This document shows positions 29,223-38,962 of a DNA stretch of 64,000 nucleotides, in pieces. The notes beneath the pieces were generated by a model. That model did no database searches. It was not told where the DNA came from and saw only the letters and a program-made list of their open reading frames with translations. Within the stretch, counting starts at the first letter, position 1. The number at the start of each line of letters is the position of its first letter. The position numbers were made by a program, and so were the translations under genes. Origin of the DNA: CADCVQ01 sp038260305 (GTDB lineage Bacteria > Actinomycetota > Thermoleophilia > Solirubrobacterales > Solirubrobacteraceae); NCBI GenBank assembly GCA_038260305.1, contig JBBSNY010000002.1, positions 62,001-126,000 on the forward strand, in the 5' to 3' direction.

Positions 29223-30282
29223 GATGACAGAGCAGCGCCTGGATCCCGACGTGATCGCCGCGGTCGACACGTCCGACCTGCTCGCCGACATCGTCGGCCT
29301 GCCGGAGCACCTGCGCGACGCGAAGTGGAAGGTCGAGTCCGCGCAGCTGTCGGAATGGGACTCGCCCGGCGGCCTGATCGTCGCCGGCATGGGCGGCTCG
29401 GGCATCGGCGGCAAGCTCGCGCGGGCGATGCTCGGCGACCACGCCTCGCGGCCGATCCTGACGGCCAGCACGTACGGCCTGCCGGCCTGGACGACGCCGG
29501 ACACGACCGTCCTCTGCGCCTCCTACTCGGGCAACACCGAGGAGACCCTCGCCTGCTACGAGGCCGCGGGAGCGCTCGGCGCGCGCCGCGTCGTCGTCAC
29601 GAGCGGCGGGAGGATCGCCGAGCTCGCGCGCGCCGACGGCGTGCCCGTGATCCCGGTCGCGGGAGGCTTTCAGCCGCGCGCGGCGGTCGCCTACATGACC
29701 GTCGCCGCGCTCGAGGTCGCCGGACTCTGCGGCGCCGGACCGCGGATGGGCTCCGAGCTCGACGTCGCCGCCGACCACCTCGAGCAGCTCGTCGTCGAGT
29801 GGGGCGCCGAGGGCCCCGAGGACTCCGAGTCCAAGACGCTCGCGCGCGCGCTCGCCGACAGCGTCGCGGTCATCGCGGGCTCCGGCGTGACGCTCCCGAT
29901 TGCTTACCGCTGGAAGACGCAGATCAACGAGAACGCGAAGATCCCGGCGTTCGCCCACGAGCTGCCCGAGCTCGACCACAACGAGATCGTCGGCTGGCAG
30001 AACGCCGCCGCGCTCGGACGCTTCGCCGCGGTCTTCCTCGACGACGCCGACACCCACCCGCGCGTGCAGCAGCGCATCGCCCTGACGCGCGAGCTCGTCG
30101 CCGCCCAGGCGACCGGCACATACGTCGTCGCGTCGCGCGGCGTGACGGCCGTCGAGCGTGTCTTCTCGCTCGTCCTGCTCGGCGACCTCGTATCGCTCTA
30201 CATGGCCGTCCTGCGCGGCGTCGACCCGACGCCCGTCGACGTCATCGAGGACCTCAAGGCCCAGCTCGCCGCCGGGGTCTAG
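29203..30282 (+). CDS. Bifunctional phosphoglucose/phosphomannose isomerase (SIS domain)
   Basis: 359 residues, two SIS domains. GMGGSGIGGKLA binds the phosphosugar, SYSGNTEETLA is the second phosphate loop, and the archaeal/actinobacterial PGI-PMI C-terminal motif ENAKIPAFAHELPELDHNE is complete with the catalytic Glu/His region. Converts fructose-6-phosphate to glucose- or mannose-6-phosphate. ATG 29203 is chosen because a GGAGG ribosome-binding site lies six bases upstream; ATG 29224, right after the previous stop, is an alternative. Confidence 0.88.
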   Translation: MAASPSEMTEQRLDPDVIAAVDTSDLLADIVGLPEHLRDAKWKVESAQLSEWDSPGGLIVAGMGGSGIGGKLARAMLGDHASRPILTASTYGLPAWTTPDTTVLCASYSGNTEETLACYEAAGALGARRVVVTSGGRIAELARADGVPVIPVAGGFQPRAAVAYMTVAALEVAGLCGAGPRMGSELDVAADHLEQLVVEWGAEGPEDSESKTLARALADSVAVIAGSGVTLPIAYRWKTQINENAKIPAFAHELPELDHNEIVGWQNAAALGRFAAVFLDDADTHPRVQQRIALTRELVAAQATGTYVVASRGVTAVERVFSLVLLGDLVSLYMAVLRGVDPTPVDVIEDLKAQLAAGV

Positions 30283-30318
30283 CCCGCCTGCGGCGCCTCA
30301 GCGGCGCGCGCTCGTCAC

Positions 30319-30336
30319 GGGCCGGGCGCCCGGCCC
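30319..30336. terminator. Perfect palindrome between convergent genes
   Basis: GGGCCGGGCGCCCGGCCC is a perfect 18-base palindrome lying between the isomerase stop and the stop of the convergent secreted-protein gene. Well placed for a bidirectional terminator, without a T-run. Confidence 0.5.
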
Positions 30337-30340
30337 GGCC

Positions 30341-31018
30341 TCATCGTCGCTGCAGCATCACCGTGCGCGTCACCGCGGGAGCCGTGCCGCTGCGGATGAC
30401 CGCGCGGACCTGCATCTTGCCCTTGCGCTTCAGCCGGTCACGGGCCGCCTTCGTGAGGGCGAAGCGCAGCGTCCCGCGTTGGCCTGGGAGCAGTTGTAGC
30501 GTCAGCTTCGCGTAGGAGCGTTCCGTCGCATGCTTCGGCACCGCGAATCGCGACTCGATGAGCGGGCACAGCGATGCGTTGATCGGGCAGGTGACCCAGC
30601 CGATCGCGGCGCGACCCTTCGAGTCGACGGTGAAGCGCCTGCCTGACATCAGCTGCACGAACGCGTTCTTGGTCACGACCGGGGGCGGAGGCGGAGGCGG
30701 CGGGGCAGCAGGGGGCGTCACGACTGCGGGCGGGGGCGGGGGTGGCGGAGGCGGAGGCGGAGGCGGGGGCGGGTTGCCGGCGTGGGGATCCGCGGGGATC
30801 TGCGAGCACGGGTTGTCGGCCGGATTCGGGTAGTCGGCCGGGTCGCAGGGCAAGCCGCCCGGGAAGTCACCGGGCGAGCCGCTCGGGAAGCCGGGGAAGC
30901 CCGGGAAGCAGGACGGCGAGCCTGGGGTGCACGTCCCCGTCTGACCGGAAGCCGTGGAAGCGGACGCTACGAGCGCGCACGTCACGACCGCCACAGCCCA
31001 CATCGCACGACGAACCAT
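30341..31018 (-). CDS. Secreted proline-rich protein of unknown function
   Basis: 225 residues. Signal peptide (about 1-26, cleavage after a SAS/ASG-type site), then a Cys/Gly/Pro/Phe-rich segment with GFPGFPSGSPGDFPGG, two uninterrupted proline runs (15 and 8 residues, about 82-115), and a C-terminal domain of about 100 residues (FVQLMSGRRFTVDSKGRA...). The C-terminal part resembles the beta-rich modules ('RLKRKGKMQVRAVI') that actinobacteria attach to surface proteins. No enzyme motif. It is transcribed away from the MerR gene. Confidence 0.75.
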   Translation of the reverse strand: MVRRAMWAVAVVTCALVASASTASGQTGTCTPGSPSCFPGFPGFPSGSPGDFPGGLPCDPADYPNPADNPCSQIPADPHAGNPPPPPPPPPPPPPPPAVVTPPAAPPPPPPPPVVTKNAFVQLMSGRRFTVDSKGRAAIGWVTCPINASLCPLIESRFAVPKHATERSYAKLTLQLLPGQRGTLRFALTKAARDRLKRKGKMQVRAVIRSGTAPAVTRTVMLQRR

Positions 31019-31117
31019 GTACCGCCCCCTGATAGCCGACAGGGTCGCGAGGCTACCAAAACCCGCCTTGCGCGGGGACTCTGCGGGCCCGCAGCTCGAC
31101 CGCGCACTGGAGCAGCG

Positions 31118-31147
31118 TGAACCTTGACACGCCCGTGGTAAGGTTCA
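31118..31147. promoter_or_regulatory. 30-bp palindromic operator at the MerR promoter
   Basis: Perfect arms TGAACCTT/AAGGTTCA (8 bp each) and inner arms CACG/CGTG, with only the two-base steps between arms and the centre unpaired. It ends six bases before the MerR ATG. MerR-family dimers bind long, near-perfect palindromes lying within their promoters. A TTGACA sits in the left arm. Autoregulation of the regulator and control of the downstream ahcY are the likely roles. Confidence 0.75.
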
Positions 31148-31153
31148 TCGCGG

Positions 31154-31546
31154 ATGGACGCCCTGACGATCCAAGAGGCCGCGGAGATCACGGATTGGTC
31201 GCCGCGGATGCTGCGCTACATCGAGCGTGCCGGGCTCATCGAGCCCCAGCGTTCGGACGCCGGCTACCGCCTGTACGGGCCGCCCGAGCTGCAGCGCCTG
31301 CGGACGCTGCGCGAGCTCGTGACGCGCTTTCACATCGGTCTCGGAGAGGTCGGCTTTGCGCAGCGGCTGCGCCGTGAGGACGAGCTCGCGGGCGCGATCG
31401 ACGCGTGGTTTGCAGCCGAGCCGCGGCGCCCAGAGCACGTCCCGGCGGCCGAGTGGCTGCGCTGGGAGCAGGACAAGCACTCGCGACTTCTGGCCCTCGC
31501 CGGGGCGCATCGCCCCGAGCCGACGCCGGCCGCCACCAACGTCTGA
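31154..31546 (+). CDS. MerR family transcriptional regulator
   Basis: 130 residues. Winged-helix MerR domain at residues 4-73 (TIQEAAEITDWSPRMLRYIE, then GLIEP and YRLY), followed by a helical dimerisation stretch and a short Pro/Ala tail. No Cys cluster of the metal- or redox-sensing type is present and no drug-binding domain follows, so the effector is unknown. It is immediately upstream of ahcY (23-base gap) on the same strand, and the palindrome at 31118-31147 covers its promoter. A link with S-adenosylhomocysteine or methionine status is an inference from position. Confidence 0.9.
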   Translation: MDALTIQEAAEITDWSPRMLRYIERAGLIEPQRSDAGYRLYGPPELQRLRTLRELVTRFHIGLGEVGFAQRLRREDELAGAIDAWFAAEPRRPEHVPAAEWLRWEQDKHSRLLALAGAHRPEPTPAATNV

Positions 31547-31569
31547 TCGAACGAGGAGATCCACCACAC

Positions 31570-33027
<1,458 letters not shown>

Positions 33028-33072
33028 AGCGGGCGAAACGAGGGTCACGGAAGCCGGCGAGCGTTGGCTTCC

Positions 33073-34332
33073 GTGGCCGATCACGACGTCGCGGACCTGT
33101 CACTGGCGCAGGCCGGGCAGGTCCGCATCGCGTGGGCCGACGGGCAGATGGCGGTGCTGCGCTCGGTGCGGGCGCGCTTCGAGCGCGAGCGCCCGCTCGC
33201 GGGCTTGAGGATCGCCGCCTGCCTGCACGTGACGTCGGAGACGGCGAACCTCCTGCGCACGCTGATCGCCGGCGGCGCGCAGGTCGAGCTGTGCGCGTCC
33301 AACCCGCTGACGACGCAGGACGACGTCGCGGCGGCGCTCGTCGGCCACGGCGTCGAGGTGCATGCGATCCGCGGTGAGGACGGTGACGCCTACGGCGCCC
33401 ACGTCGTTGCGGCGGCGGCGCGCGGCCCGCAGATCACGCTCGACGACGGGGCGGATCTGCTCAGCGTCCTGCACACGGGCGACGAGGCTTGGCGCGCGGA
33501 GCTCATCGGCGGCACCGAGGAGACGACGACCGGGCTTGTGCGCCTGCGCGCGATGCAGGACGACGGGCGGTTGTGCTGCCCGGTGCTCGCCGTCAACGAG
33601 GCGCTCACCGAACGCACGTTCAACGACCGCTACGGCACCGGCCAGTCGACGCTCGACGGGATCCTGCGCGCGACGAACCTGCTGCTCGCGGGCCGCACCG
33701 TCGTCGTGCTCGGCTACGGCTGGACGGGCAAGGGCGTCGCCCTGCGCGCGCACGGCGCGGGCGCGTCGGTGATCGTCTGCGAGGTCGACCCGATGCGCGC
33801 GCTCGAGGCGCGGATGGACGGCTGCGACGTCATGCCCGCCCTGGTAGCGGCGGAGCGCGGGGACGTCTTCATCACGGTGACGGGCGCGCGCGACGTGCTC
33901 GCGCGGGAGCACTTCGAGCGCATGAAGGACGGCGCGATGCTCGCGAACGCGGGCCACTTCGACGTCGAGATCGCGGTCGACCAGCTCGCCTCCATGGCGC
34001 TGTCGCGCAGCCAGGTGCTGCCGCTCGTGGAGCAGTTCGAGCTCGCGAACTCGATCCCGCCCACCCGCCTGAACCTGCTCGCCCAGGGCCGCGTCGTGAA
34101 CCTCGCGGCCGCCGAGGGACATCCCGCGGCGGTCATGGACATGTCGTTCGCCAACCAGGCGCTATGCGTCGAGCACCTCGCCCGCCACGGCGCGACGCTG
34201 GCGCCGCGCGTGCTGCCCGTCCCACCCGAGATCGATCGCGAGGTCGCGCGCCTGAAGCTCGCCTCGCTGGGCATCGAGATCGACGAGCTGACGGACGCCC
34301 AGCGGGCGTACCTGACGAGCTGGCGCAGCTGA
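33073..34332 (+). CDS. Archaeal-type S-adenosylhomocysteine hydrolase paralogue with altered active site
   Basis: 419 residues from GTG 33073 (TTG 33064 also possible). This is the short archaeal/Thermotoga branch: no 40-residue insert, VLGYGWTGKGVALRAHG as NAD site, ANAGHFDVEI, and an end at DAQRAYLTSW without the K..Y tail. Substrate-site His, Asp, GGTEETTTG Glu and NAGHFD His remain. But the segment equivalent to VNDSVTKSKFDN reads VNEALTERTFND, so the catalytic Lys is Glu180, the catalytic Asp is Asn184 and the Asn is Asp185. It follows ahcY by 45 bases. Normal catalysis is doubtful; a different nucleoside or a non-catalytic role is possible. Confidence 0.85.
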   Translation: MADHDVADLSLAQAGQVRIAWADGQMAVLRSVRARFERERPLAGLRIAACLHVTSETANLLRTLIAGGAQVELCASNPLTTQDDVAAALVGHGVEVHAIRGEDGDAYGAHVVAAAARGPQITLDDGADLLSVLHTGDEAWRAELIGGTEETTTGLVRLRAMQDDGRLCCPVLAVNEALTERTFNDRYGTGQSTLDGILRATNLLLAGRTVVVLGYGWTGKGVALRAHGAGASVIVCEVDPMRALEARMDGCDVMPALVAAERGDVFITVTGARDVLAREHFERMKDGAMLANAGHFDVEIAVDQLASMALSRSQVLPLVEQFELANSIPPTRLNLLAQGRVVNLAAAEGHPAAVMDMSFANQALCVEHLARHGATLAPRVLPVPPEIDREVARLKLASLGIEIDELTDAQRAYLTSWRS

Positions 34333-34388
34333 ACGACGACCCCGCCCGTCGCGCGGTCGAAGGAACTGCGCGGGTAGGGTCCGCGGCC

Positions 34389-35786
34389 GTGACCGACGCT
34401 CAGCTCCAGGCCAGCCTCGGCAAGATGCGCGCGGACGGCGTCGCGGAGGCCGGCATCGCCACCTTCGCGCACTACTTCGAGCGCCTGCGCGCGGGGGAGG
34501 CGGGTGTGCTGGCCGAGTCCGAGATCGAGCCGGTGAGCGAGCTGCCCGACGCCGACGAGCTGCCCTACGACGAGCAGGGCGCGCGCTCGGCGCTCGAGCG
34601 CACCGTCGTCATCAAGCTCAACGGCGGCCTGGGCACGAGCATGGGGATGAGCGGGCCGAAGTCGCTGCTCGAGGTCAAGGACGGGCTGACGTTCCTCGAC
34701 ATCGTCGTCCGCCAGATCCTCGATCTGCGCCGGCGCACCGGCGCCTGCCTGCCGCTCGTGCTGATGAACAGCTTCGCTACGCGCGTCGCGTCGCTGGAGG
34801 CGCTCGACGCCTACCCCGAGCTGCCGAGCGACGGCATCGCCGCGGACTTCGTCCAGAGCAAGGTCCCCAAGCTCGACGCCACGGACCTTGGCCCGGCGAG
34901 CTGGCCGGCCGACCCGAGCCTGGAATGGGCGCCGCCCGGCCACGGCGACCTGTACCCGTCGCTGCTGAGCTCGGGCATGCTCGACGCGCTGCTGGACGCG
35001 GGCTATGAGTACGCGTTCGTCGCGAACGTCGACAACCTCGGCGCGGTCATGGACTCGCGCATCCTCGCCTGGTTCGCTCGCGAGCGGATCCCGTTTCTGA
35101 TGGAGGTCGCCGATCGCACCGAGGCCGATCGCAAGGGCGGCCATCTCGCGCGTCACACTGGCGCCGGCGGCGGCGGGCTCGTGCTGCGCGAGGTCGCGCA
35201 GACGCCGGCCGACGACCTCGAAGCCTTCCAGGACATCGCCCGCCACCGCTTCTTCAACACCAACACGCTCTGGATCGACCTGCGCGCGCTGGCCGCGGTG
35301 CTCGCCGAGCGCGGCGGCGTGCTCGGGCTGCCGATGATCGTCAACCGCAAGACCGTCGACCCTGGTGACGGCGGCTCGACGCCGGTGTTGCAGCTCGAGA
35401 CCGCGATGGGCGCCGCTATCGACGTCTTCGACGGCGCGCGCGCGATCCGCGTCGGGCGCGAGCGCTTCGCCCCGGTCAAGACGACGACCGACCTGCTCGC
35501 GCTGCGCTCCGACGCCTACGAGCTGCACGACGACGGCCGCATCGTGCTCGCGCCCCAGCGCTCCAGCGCGCCGCTCGTCGAGCTCGATGCGCGCCACTAC
35601 CGGCGCGTCGGCGACTTCGACGCCCGCTTCCCGGCGGGGCCGCCGTCGCTGCTGGAGTGCGAACGCCTGCGCGTGCGCGGCGACGTCGGCTTCGGCGCAG
35701 GCGTGGTGGTGCGCGGCCGGGTCGCGATCGAGCACGACGGGGCGGGCCGGCTGCAGATCGAGGACGGCGCGCTGCTCGAGGGCTGA
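34389..35786 (+). CDS. UTP-glucose-1-phosphate uridylyltransferase, eukaryote-type (UDPGP family)
   Basis: 465 residues from GTG 34389. Makes UDP-glucose from UTP and glucose-1-phosphate. The nucleotide-binding loop LNGGLGTSMGMSGPKS and the downstream blocks FVQSKVPKLD, PPGHGDLYPSL, YAFVANVDNLGA and the lysine in FAPVKTTTDLL are those of the large UDPGP family of animals, yeast and some actinobacteria, not the short GalU type. The C-terminal part is a beta-helix-like tail. TAGGGT lies eight bases before the start. It supplies the substrate for the Ugd encoded 8 kb upstream. Confidence 0.9.
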   Translation: MTDAQLQASLGKMRADGVAEAGIATFAHYFERLRAGEAGVLAESEIEPVSELPDADELPYDEQGARSALERTVVIKLNGGLGTSMGMSGPKSLLEVKDGLTFLDIVVRQILDLRRRTGACLPLVLMNSFATRVASLEALDAYPELPSDGIAADFVQSKVPKLDATDLGPASWPADPSLEWAPPGHGDLYPSLLSSGMLDALLDAGYEYAFVANVDNLGAVMDSRILAWFARERIPFLMEVADRTEADRKGGHLARHTGAGGGGLVLREVAQTPADDLEAFQDIARHRFFNTNTLWIDLRALAAVLAERGGVLGLPMIVNRKTVDPGDGGSTPVLQLETAMGAAIDVFDGARAIRVGRERFAPVKTTTDLLALRSDAYELHDDGRIVLAPQRSSAPLVELDARHYRRVGDFDARFPAGPPSLLECERLRVRGDVGFGAGVVVRGRVAIEHDGAGRLQIEDGALLEG

Positions 35787-35889
35787 GGCCGCGCCTGCGG
35801 TGCACCGTGGTTGCGCGAGCCTCGCGCGGGCCGAGCGAAGGGGCTCGTGCGGCTGAGCCCGCGGGGCCGAGCGTCCGTAGGAACCCGCG

Positions 35890-36552
35890 ATGCAGCGCAA
35901 TCCGCACGCAACGCCCCCGTTCTCTCGATCCGCCATCCTCATGGGTGCGATGCCGACCCGCTGCTTCCGCCTGCCAGCCTCCGCGCTCGCGGTCGCCCTC
36001 GCCGCCGCGGCGCTCGCCGCCTGCGGTTCCGCCGCCGGCGGCACGCCCTCCAAGCCACTTGCGACCGCGGCCGCCCGGGAGTCCGCCGCGCAGCGCCTTG
36101 CGAAGGCGCCGGCCGCGCTGCGCGCGAACGCGACGGACGCCGACACGATCGCGGGCGAGGGCACGGGCGCCCTCGAGCAGCGCCTCGCCAAGCTCAGGGG
36201 TCAGCCGGTCGTCGTGAACCAGTGGGCGTCGTGGTGCGGGCCGTGCCGGGCGGAGTTCCCGCTGTTCGCCGATGCCGTCGTCGAGCACGGCGACAAGGTC
36301 GCGTTCGTCGGCATCGACTTCACGGACTCGCGCGACGACGCCGAGAAGTTCCTCGCCGAGAGCCCGCCGGGCTTCGCGAGCATCTCCGACCCCAAGGGTG
36401 AGGCGGCGCGCTCGCTTGGTGGCGGCCGCGTCGCGCCGACGACGTTCTTCCTCGGCCCCGATGGCAAGCGCGTCTACACGAAGCTCGGCGGCTACGCGGA
36501 CGCGAAGGCGCTCGAGGCCGACATCCAGCGCTACGCGCTCGGCAACTCGTGA
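35890..36552 (+). CDS. TlpA/ResA-like thioredoxin lipoprotein
   Basis: Extracytoplasmic thiol-disulfide protein, 220 residues. A lipoprotein signal peptide ends in LAAC (the lipid-bearing Cys near residue 44 from this start). The thioredoxin domain carries the active-site WCGPC in QWASWCGPCRAEFP and the cis-Pro loop RVAPTTFF. The start at 35890 has an AGGA ribosome-binding site but gives an unusually long n-region; ATG 35950 gives a textbook signal peptide. The stop overlaps ccdA, the membrane protein that delivers electrons to such thioredoxins during cytochrome c maturation. Confidence 0.88.
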   Translation: MQRNPHATPPFSRSAILMGAMPTRCFRLPASALAVALAAAALAACGSAAGGTPSKPLATAAARESAAQRLAKAPAALRANATDADTIAGEGTGALEQRLAKLRGQPVVVNQWASWCGPCRAEFPLFADAVVEHGDKVAFVGIDFTDSRDDAEKFLAESPPGFASISDPKGEAARSLGGGRVAPTTFFLGPDGKRVYTKLGGYADAKALEADIQRYALGNS

Positions 36553-37295
36553 CCGGCGATCCCGCCTCCGGCGTCGGGGTCCTCGCCGCCCTTGCCGCGG
36601 GGTTCGTCTCGTTCCTGAGCCCGTGCGTGCTGCCGCTCGTACCCGGCTACCTGTCCGCCGTCACCGGCGTGCTGCCCGGCGACCTCGAGCGCGCGCCGCT
36701 GCGCAAGGTGCTCGGGCCGAGCCTGCTGTTCGTCGCGAGCTTCTCGTCGATCTTCATCGTGCTCGGCCTCGGGGCGACCGCGCTCGGCTCGACCCTGAAC
36801 GACCACCGGCTGCTGCTCGAGCGGATCTCGGGCGGCGTGATCATCGTGCTCGGGCTGTTCTTCCTCGCCACGCCGTTCATCCTGCGCCTGAACCGGGAGT
36901 GGCGCGTCGACGCGCTCATGGAGCGCGCGGGGCGCGGCGGGCCGATCGTGGCGGGCGCTGCGTTCGCGATCGCCTGGACGCCGTGCGTCGGCCCGACGCT
37001 CGGCGCGATCCTCGGGGCCGCCGCGCTATCGCAGTCCACAGGCCACGGCGCCTTCCTGCTCGCCTGGTACTCGGCCGGGCTCGCGATCCCGTTCCTGCTG
37101 ACGAGCATCGCCTTCAACCGCATGACGAAGCTCTTCGGCGTCGTCAAGCGCCACTACGCCGTCATCGTCGCGGCGGGCGGAGCGATCCTCGTCGTGATGG
37201 GCGTGCTGATCCTCACCGGCGAGATGACGCAGCTGAACATCCAGGCGCAGAAGCTGCTCAACAGCGTCGGGCTGGACTTCCTCTACGGGATCTGA
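36549..37295 (+). CDS. ccdA: Cytochrome c biogenesis protein CcdA
   Basis: 248 residues, six membrane helices, DsbD-like transmembrane thiol electron carrier. Both reactive cysteines are visible: SFLSPCVLPLVPGY in helix 1 and AWTPCVGPTLGA in helix 4, each with the flanking prolines. It moves electrons from cytoplasmic thioredoxin to an outside TlpA/CcsX-type protein. GTG start overlaps the tlpA-like stop by four bases. It converges on ctaG. Confidence 0.93.
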   Translation: MTGDPASGVGVLAALAAGFVSFLSPCVLPLVPGYLSAVTGVLPGDLERAPLRKVLGPSLLFVASFSSIFIVLGLGATALGSTLNDHRLLLERISGGVIIVLGLFFLATPFILRLNREWRVDALMERAGRGGPIVAGAAFAIAWTPCVGPTLGAILGAAALSQSTGHGAFLLAWYSAGLAIPFLLTSIAFNRMTKLFGVVKRHYAVIVAAGGAILVVMGVLILTGEMTQLNIQAQKLLNSVGLDFLYGI

Positions 37296-37301
37296 AGGCG
37301 C

Positions 37302-38198
37302 TCAGCGCCCTGCGGCGTCGAGCTCGTCCTCGTAGCGCTCCTCGCGCTCGTTCTTGCGGTCGCTCTCGGCGAGCGCGCGGACGAACAGGTAGACGAGCGC
37401 GATGCCCATGACGATCGACTGCTCGGTCGCCATGACGAGGCCGCCGATCGCCTGGTCGGTGCCGGGGGAGAGGGAGGGCGGGGAATAGATGGGCTGGCGC
37501 TCGTAGAAGTCGTAGATCGCGTGGGGCGCGAACGCGAGGCCGACGCCGAGCAGGCCGACGAGCACCTTCGTCGCGACCATGTAGACGACCGGCCCCATCC
37601 CGTCGAGACGCTTGCGCGAGCGGATCGGCGACAGCAGGTGCCACCAGTACAGGCCGCCCGCGATCCCGAACGCCAGGTGCTCGAGGACGTGGACGACCGG
37701 GTGCTCGAGCGCGGCGTCGTACATCGCCGGGATGTGCCAGATCCACATCATCGCGACGTAGAAGGCGATCGCGAAGACGGGGTGCGCGAGCGGCCCGGCG
37801 GCCTGCTCGAGGCGCATGAGCCGGCGCGTCAGCGGGCGCAGGATGACCTTCGTCAGCCCGAGCAGGACGAGGATCGGCGCGAGGTCGATGAGCAGCAGGT
37901 GCTGGACCATGTGCATGAAGAACAGCTGCTCGGCGAGCCGGTCGACGGGCGAGATCAGCGCCACGAGGACGAGCGCCATGCCGCCGAGGAAGCTCGCGAG
38001 CCGCAGCGGCGCCGCCTCCACCGCGCGCCAGCGGCGCACGTACAGCACGGTCAACACGGCGACGAGCAGCAACGCGCCCGGGACGAACGACCACGAGGCG
38101 TCGGGGGAGGCTGCGAGCGGCGCGATGCGGCGATTCTGGCACGCCCCTACGCGAAGTCGTTGCGATCCGCGCGTCCGCTGCAACACCTCGCGCGTCAC
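37302..38198 (-). CDS. ctaG: CtaG-type cytochrome c oxidase assembly protein
   Basis: Up to 298 residues, seven membrane helices, caa3_CtaG family (the Bacillus-type CtaG, unrelated to Cox11). Conserved marks: HMVQHLLLIDLAPILVLLG, WHIPAMYDAAL, HVLEHLAF and the YWWHLL block, with several His able to bind copper. Helps insert copper into subunit I or II of the oxidase. The charged tail is R/E/D-rich. The first 30 residues are not CtaG-like; the true start may be later in the frame, but no obvious ATG exists. Divergent from comF. Confidence 0.85.
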   Translation of the reverse strand: MTREVLQRTRGSQRLRVGACQNRRIAPLAASPDASWSFVPGALLLVAVLTVLYVRRWRAVEAAPLRLASFLGGMALVLVALISPVDRLAEQLFFMHMVQHLLLIDLAPILVLLGLTKVILRPLTRRLMRLEQAAGPLAHPVFAIAFYVAMMWIWHIPAMYDAALEHPVVHVLEHLAFGIAGGLYWWHLLSPIRSRKRLDGMGPVVYMVATKVLVGLLGVGLAFAPHAIYDFYERQPIYSPPSLSPGTDQAIGGLVMATEQSIVMGIALVYLFVRALAESDRKNEREERYEDELDAAGR

Positions 38199-38208
38199 GA
38201 TCGACGCG

Positions 38209-38898
38209 ATGCTCGACGAGCTCGTCGCTCTCGCTGTCCCACCGCGCTGCGCCGCCTGCCGCGCGCCGGGGCGGCGCGCGGGCGACGTCCTCTGCGGCGC
38301 CTGCCGGCGCGCGCTGCCGTGGCTGCATACGGCGTGCTGTGAGCGCTGCGCCCTGCCGCTGCCGTGCGGCCGGCGCTGCCCCGCGCGCGACGCGCCGTTT
38401 GACGCCGCCTGGAGCGCGGTCGCCTACGACGGCGCCGCGCGCGACGTCATGCACGCGTTGAAGTTCTCGGCGGCGCGCCCGCTCGCGGGTGTGATGGCCG
38501 CGCAGATCGCCGCCAACGCGCCCGCGGCGCTGCTGTCGCGCGAGGCGGTCATCGTCGCGGTTCCCGCACACCCCGCCCGCCGACGGCGACGCGGCTTCGA
38601 TCCGGCCGAGCTCCTCGCTCGCGCGCTCGCCCGAAGAACGGGCCTGCCGCTCGCCGGCGCGCTGCGGCGCAGTGCGGCCCCGTCGCGCCAGCTCGGCGCC
38701 TCGCGCGCCGAGCGCCTCGGCGCCGGGCGGCTCGAGTTCAGCGCCCGCGGCCCGGCGCCGGCGACTGTCGTCCTCGTCGACGACGTCCACACGACCGGAG
38801 CGACGCTGTCTGCCTGCGCGGCCGCGCTACGCGGCGCCGGCGCGCGCCGGATCAACGCCCTCACCTGGGCCCGCGCCCTGGACGAAAGGGCCGGTTGA
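38209..38898 (+). CDS. comF: ComF family phosphoribosyltransferase-like protein
   Basis: 229 residues. N-terminal zinc-binding region with four Cys pairs (CAAC, CGAC, CERC, CGRRC), followed by a PRTase fold with the PRPP loop VVLVDDVHTTGATL. ComF proteins act in DNA uptake in Bacillus (with ComFA) and in general have an uncertain biochemical role; comFA is not present here. ATG 38209 is chosen because earlier in-frame residues are inside the opposite-strand ctaG. The hpf promoter starts inside its last codons. Confidence 0.85.
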   Translation: MLDELVALAVPPRCAACRAPGRRAGDVLCGACRRALPWLHTACCERCALPLPCGRRCPARDAPFDAAWSAVAYDGAARDVMHALKFSAARPLAGVMAAQIAANAPAALLSREAVIVAVPAHPARRRRRGFDPAELLARALARRTGLPLAGALRRSAAPSRQLGASRAERLGAGRLEFSARGPAPATVVLVDDVHTTGATLSACAAALRGAGARRINALTWARALDERAG

Positions 38899-38923
38899 GA
38901 ACGACCTGACGCAGGCGTAGCAT
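38895..38923 (+). promoter_or_regulatory. Promoter of hpf
   Basis: TTGAGA, a 17-base spacer and TAGCAT, at the end of comF and 40 bases before the hpf ATG. Spacing is ideal; the -10 box is a variant. Confidence 0.55.
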
Positions 38924-38962
38924 CAATGACTCGCACGTCAGTTCGACAGAGAGGACCCCGGC

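Noticed and set aside
31019..31153. An SAH riboswitch upstream of merR-ahcY
   Set aside because: The conserved SAH-riboswitch core is not present; the structure there is a long DNA palindrome reaching almost to the start codon, which suits protein binding better.
33714..36191. A minus-strand frame of about 825 codons opposite the AHCY paralogue and UGPase
   Set aside because: Arg/Ala-rich shadow of two well identified plus-strand genes; no start signal or domain.
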